NCBI GenBank assembly: GCA_964030475.1
Contig: CAXIPT010000003.1
Location: 9,237,198-9,301,197 of the forward strand
Length of the DNA stretch: 64,000 bases
Direction of reading: 5' to 3'
Source: Tethya wilhelma
Taxonomy: Eukaryota; Porifera; Demospongiae; Tethyida; Tethyidae
Position 1 is the stretch's first letter. The number at the start of each line of letters is the position of its first letter. Under the pieces are notes generated by a model that saw only the letters and a list, made by a program, of their open reading frames with translations, was not told the DNA's origin and searched no databases. A program made the position numbers and the translations under genes. This document shows positions 59,501-64,000 of the stretch, in pieces.

Positions 59501-60052
59501 TCATGTAGATTCACATCAGCAAATCACTACAATAACTGCGTACATATATAGATTCTAAGATTAAATGGATGGGATTTGTTATAGCTTATTGCCATGCATG
59601 CATGCATGTACGTGGCATCACACAGGCACTAGCTGGTGCACTGAACATGTACAGTGAACAGATCTATCATAGTGATACAGCGATATACCGACAGAGAACC
59701 TTCTAGGGGACATGTTGTGTTGATGTCGGGACAGCAATTTCCATGTTGATGACAAACACGATTGCAATAACAGTCACCGCTAGCTGCTTGACAACTTTGT
59801 GTCTGTGAATTGCAGCATCCTTTGAAGCCAGCACTCACACAGGAATTAGACTCTATAACTGCAGTGACATAATTTATAAGACATAACATGTTATGAATGG
59901 GCTGGCTAGCTCTCATGGTCTTTAATAATACTTTCCATGTCATTATACATCCAACTTGAAATACCTGATCCTGATCCTGATCCTGATCCTGATGCTGATT
60001 CCACAGCTGTACTGCAGTCACTGATTAGCAGCATTAACACAACGAAAAGCAT
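56521..60052 (-). CDS. RTK8: receptor tyrosine kinase with somatomedin-B-like and Frizzled-like domains
   Basis: Exons: 60052-59965 (signal peptide MLFVVLMLLISDCSTA followed by Ser-Gly repeats), 59852-59700 (somatomedin-B-like, CYCNRVCHQHGNCCPDIN), 59157-58747 (Frizzled-like: WTCLSHFGLCD, YCEVISTGVCAREWG), 58641-58394 (membrane helix, basic RRGK), 58318-57993 (FWHPASKSCDL), 57908-57674, 57612-57533, 57416-57263, 57200-56994, 56941-56856, 56773-56521; 746 residues, phases consistent. Kinase: [34 protein letters not shown]; tail KDLQKTY followed by a basic extension (RKRSKKHP). The signal-peptide exon ends in a GGATCA hexanucleotide repeat coding for (SG)n, which probably varies in length. It appears intact. 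Confidence 0.9.
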
Positions 60053-61228
60053 CCTTATTATGGTACTGACACACATGAATTATATGCAGTTCAGTAAAAA
60101 AAATCTCTGCACTCTTGATAGTTTTGTCATGCTAAAAACAGGCTGCAACTTTGACCTCAAAAATTTAATAAAGTGTAAGGTCGTCAAAATAAAAAAACAC
60201 ATTTCACATGTGATGCTACTGGCGCTGACCACGTGGTCTGACTTGTAAAGGCACAGCATCAGCATTTCTCTGAAATGCTCTCAAATGCTCCCAATTACTT
60301 ATATATACCACGGATAAGATCAAGATCTCTTGTGGAACACTACTGGTATGCATAGATTAAATATAAATTGTTTTGTGTAACTATAATATCAAATTATTGA
60401 TCGTAAATTGAACCCTGATCATAGACAATTAGCCCTGATCTGCTCACTATTAAACCATGGAGTTTGTGTACTAGGTTGAGTGTGCCCTAGTTTTGTGAGA
60501 AAATACTGAAGTACAGATAATACGCTTGGGATTTTATACCTTGCCCAGGTCTGCCACCACCAATACGTTGGCCATGCCTGTACCTGCCGGTAATTTTATC
60601 CTGATAAGTATTGTTAGTTCATGCATAATATAGTAAACTGAAGTGTTGGCTTAATGCATTGTATCATTAATGCCTTTGTGAGAAATACTACAGAAGTAAA
60701 ATAAATATAACATCAGTAAGTTTGTCTTGGTCTGTGCATGCACCACCAGCCCAACACATAATATTGGAAATTCCAGTCTCTAATCTTCCACACTGCTATA
60801 GCTCGATTAAAAGTCATGTGAAATGACACCTATTATCTATTTATCTACCGGCTACTGTAGAAACATGTTTCTACGGTATCACTCGGCTAGATGCTCTGCT
60901 TCAAGTTACTCGATATCTATAGACTGAGATATAAAACTGTTTGGTCTGCTTTTCCGGTTGAGTGGCATGCATATGTGTATACGTAAGTTAGTGGTAGACA
61001 TCTCTCATCATGTAGGTACAGTTTCCTAGCTAGCACCATAAATGTTTGGACCAACTATGCACAGCTGCCACTATATAGCCTACTTATCTCCAATGTTGGC
61101 ATAGGAATCAGTGTTTATAAGCTGGACATGTGTTAGTAAATAAATAAAAGGGGAAAATTAAGAAAAAGGGAAAGTCCCCATGCAACCATCTAGGCTCATA
61201 CAGCTCTGCATGAACAGTTGATCTACAA
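60053..61228. other. Intergenic; no gene seen
   Basis: Upstream flank of RTK8, including its presumed promoter. No frame with domain content, no element with clear ends. Confidence 0.45.
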
Positions 61229-61567
61229 TAGAGCGTTTTCATATGACGTCAGTGGTGTACAGATGAATATGTAAATTAGCAAATGAATATGCAAATTAGC
61301 GCTAGTGATACGGAGAAATGTATGGGAGAATTCTGTTCTGCTACTTAGCGTTTACAGCGCTCAACGATCGGTTTATATGTTGTGGCTTACAAGGCAGTAG
61401 TGTCAAAAATCACCTGGAAGCAAGCTCTTGTTGCTGCAGTAAGTGAAAAATCCAGACTTGAAGGCTTTCTCCCATACATTCAGTACTTTAGCTGTACACC
61501 AGAAGGCAGCTGCTACGTGAACCACGCCCCAAAAATTGCGTAAAATGACGTAAATGCAAACGCTCTA
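61229..61567. mobile_element. MITE-like element with AGAGCGTTT ends
   Basis: Left end TAGAGCGTTTTCATATGACG, right end CGTAAATGCAAACGCTCTA; the inverse repeats match for about 9 bp exactly and then with gaps (CATxTxACGTCA). About 340 bp without coding capacity. Single copy in this window. Confidence 0.65.
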
Positions 61568-63043
61568 TAGCACAAATCGATGCAAATCATTTCGAAAATG
61601 CAGCCTAGAGTATTCTAGCAGCAGTTGTAATGATAGATATAATTATTGAAACTTAAAAAAAATTGCAAACAATATTTGATGCTCTATAAAAACTAATGTT
61701 TATGATCAATAATATGGCTCACTGCAGTTGTCGTTGGTGACTTCATTGCCATCAGAACTTGATTAAGCCTTCACAATATTATATGATCATCCACACACTT
61801 AGCATCATGGTATATAGGCAGGGCAGGCAGCAAATTGACACAGGGTAACAAAGCAGTAGACATAGGCGTTGTCAGGAGGACAAGAATTTAAGCTGTATAA
61901 TTATAGGTATATAGAACTAGCATATGCTTGCATAATGCACACAAAATTATAGAAAAAAATAAACTTGAGCCCAATGTTACAAGTTGAGGGCTCATTCACT
62001 ATGATTTTGCTAGAATCTGATATGAATGCTCCTGTGATAATTTGCCCATTTGTTTTGTGATGATACTATAGTTGCCCACCCACGTGTGGCCCCTCCTTCA
62101 TAATCCTACTCATGATTATTGTGTAGTTATTATTGTTAGCTCATTCTATCGGCACACAAAGAACTACATCCTGTATGTCCAGATGTGCATTGTAGAGTGG
62201 AAGTACATTGGTTGTACTATGTGTACGGTTTCTGTACCTATACTGAACTCATGCTTCCAGGCGATGAAACACACTGTTCATTACTAGTGATCATACCATT
62301 AAATTTTGGAACTGTTCATAAAGTTACAGCATAGTATTATTATGTCATTGCGTTATGTTTTTTGATCATGTTGTTCTCATTAGTCTTGTTCTAGGCTAAA
62401 CCTAACTTAAGCGGCAACTACAGCATAATTATTTCAAGCATCTATAATGATTAATACTAGCTGCAACACATGATGTTTGGATTGTACTATTTTTTAGGTT
62501 TTTGTTTAATAAGATACACTCTTTTCTTACATCCCACTGGTATTGGTTGCAGTGGCCATTTTGTCTGTTTGTTCCATCGAATCAAATTTCCAAAGCAATA
62601 ATCAAAATTACCAGACTCAGTATTGCTATCCATGTAACACGCATTTTGTGTGAAGCTCAGTGACAGATATACCTTGCCTAACAAGCCCTTCATGTTTAAC
62701 AGTAATTCATGAACTTGTTGCATGTAGAGGCATGTACTACGAATTACACAGGTCAAATGTGTTTTTTTGAGTACAACTGTGTACCAGGAAAACCAATCTA
62801 CGATAGTGCACATCAGTTCCACTATAATTGCAAGTAGTTTTTTTTTCTAAGGGTCATTGTTCATTCACTTTAACTTTTTTTCTCTACTCATGTTCATTGT
62901 TCTTAGAGTGTACAATAAAGGGCCAGGTATGTTGTTCGGCCTGTCCCCCCACCTGCACCAAGCAGTGTGTCCCTCCCTGTCATTCTCAGCACATGCAGCA
63001 TGGTTCAGTTTTTCATGGTTAGTCCATGCATAGGTCCATGGTT
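61568..63043. other. Intergenic; no supported gene
   Basis: A minus-strand frame at 62822-62487 (111 codons) is open, but I recognise no domain, signal peptide or splice partner. The rest is AT-rich. Confidence 0.4.
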
Positions 63044-63235
63044 TACCGTAGATTGTGAAATTTGTGCCGTTAATAATATTTACCGTGCATGCGTGTGGCA
63101 AAAATTAAACGTTTGAAAAGTTAAAACATATTAATATTGATCTTTACTAAATTGTTTGTGAAGTGACGAAAATTAAACATGTGAAAATTAAACAAGCAAA
63201 AATTTATAGCAGCAAAAATTTCCCAATCTACGGTA
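63044..63235. mobile_element. MITE-like element, family ACCGTATAGC (copy 5, divergent)
   Basis: Left end TTACCGTAGATTGTGAAATT, right end AATTTCCCAATCTACGGTA; inner AAAATTAAAC words occur in both halves. The ends are TACCGTAGATT rather than TACCGTATAGC, so it is a subfamily. Confidence 0.7.
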
Positions 63236-63709
63236 TAGTGTTGTTTTTTTTTCAAATACATGCAGTAGTTACAGGGTTGATTGCAGGTCAAAGGTCATTG
63301 GTCTTCTTGTTGCATAGTGGGATTCTTTTGCAACATGTTCCCAGCTGCAGCAGCTTTAGCTTACGTTTACCGCGTGACTTCTAATTAATCAGTGAGAGTG
63401 TTTTTTTTAATGATTTCCAGCTTCTGTATACAATGGTCTACCCAATAATGTGTGTATTGCAGCTAAGAGTTTTGTCGGGGAGGAGGTTGAAAGTTGACCA
63501 TTTCATTGATATGAACAACACAGATATGTATAGGCCTATACCATCATAGTAGATAACAAAGTTCACTTTCACTAAGCAGTCAATCAAACAACAAACAGTT
63601 ACTACAATAATATAGCTGTTCTAATCCTAACTAGCAATATAATCAAGACCTACAAGCCATTTTATGATAATAATTTTTAGTACTTTCATATTTTCAATTC
63701 AAATTGGAG

Positions 63710-64000
63710 TTATTTCTTGCTTGCTATGGGGCTAGCAAATGCTGACATGGTGTTAGCAGCACCAGAATCAGGATTTATAAACTGAAAGGAATTTGCTCTG
63801 ATGTCAAGCGTGCCACCATAATGCCCTGTGAGTTGTCGCACTTCAAGTCGAGACCTCGCTGGCACTGTTGCACTGAGGGTTCGTGATTCTTCTCTGGAGA
63901 AAGTTTGTGAGGATTGCTGCTCCCAAGTCTGGGTGTATGTGAGGCTGGCACTAGCTGATCCAAATGCCCCTGATATCTCAGTGCTCAGTGATGATTCCAA
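63710..64000 (-). CDS. C-terminal exon of a possible aerolysin-like protein (partial)
   Basis: A 96-codon open frame enters from the right edge and stops at 63710. It is Ser/Thr-rich with alternating polar and hydrophobic residues (ISGAFGSASASLTYTQTW), then VPARSRLEVRQLTGHYGG and a short tail. Alternating strands followed by a VP-x-x-(S/T)-(R/K)-(L/V) strand resemble the membrane-inserting region of aerolysin/ETX-MTX2-type pore-forming proteins, which are common in invertebrates, but the fragment is too short to be sure. The N-terminal part lies outside the window. The coding call rests on composition and open frame only. Confidence 0.4.
   Translation of the reverse strand: MESSLSTEISGAFGSASASLTYTQTWEQQSSQTFSREESRTLSATVPARSRLEVRQLTGHYGGTLDIRANSFQFINPDSGAANTMSAFASPIASKK

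Noticed and set aside
62487..62822. 111-codon minus-strand frame
   Set aside because: No domain, signal or neighbour exon recognised; could be an old transposon fragment but the evidence is too weak.

Overview
This window is intron-rich, AT-rich animal DNA. Introns are short with GT..AG borders, proteins are metazoan, and no bacterial operon structure is visible. The gene content is dominated by a local expansion of receptor tyrosine kinases (RTKs) with unusual ectodomains, next to an ankyrin-Roc GTPase-death domain protein. That combination points to a sponge, most likely a demosponge of the Amphimedon type. The species is inferred, not proven. Exon borders below were read by eye from splice sites, reading frame and comparison between paralogues, so single borders may be off by a base or two.

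Layout. 1-3100: no gene seen, only hairpin elements. 3145-4703: a small membrane protein (+) and a small secreted or anchored cysteine protein (-). 5316-11062 (-): a complete nine-exon IMP4 gene (rRNA processing); its third intron holds three exons encoding the C-terminal part of COG1 on the opposite strand. 11233-15517 (+): RTK1, start codon only 170 bp from that of IMP4, with almost no ectodomain. 15518-16596: a 119-bp tandem duplication and a large perfect palindrome. 16597-24125 (+): a 2409-residue ankyrin-GTPase-death domain protein. 24575-25044 (-): a truncated kinase tail cut by a dispersed repeat. 25355-31032 (+): a cytoplasmic tyrosine kinase with an N-terminal PH domain and a tyrosine-rich linker.

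31543-60052 is a cluster of seven RTK genes, all on the minus strand. RTK2 and RTK3 share an unrecognised ectodomain. RTK4 and RTK5 carry two somatomedin-B-like modules. RTK7 and RTK8 carry one somatomedin-B-like module plus a Frizzled-like cysteine-rich domain. RTK6 is a tandem copy of RTK7 that lost its ectodomain. RTK2 has a stop codon in the HRD catalytic motif. RTK3 is interrupted by an opposite-strand 1.6-kb segment, bounded by single Ns, that holds the 5' half of another paralogue. 60053-63709 has no gene that I can support. At the right edge an exon of a possible aerolysin-like protein enters on the minus strand.

The RTKs share exon lengths (207, 154, 86, often 80 nt), a tryptophan-proline motif just before the kinase domain and a conserved tail ending near DLQ-x-T-Y, so they descend from one gene by tandem duplication while the ectodomain exons were exchanged or lost. 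At least four families of short inverted-repeat (MITE-like) elements are scattered between and inside the genes.
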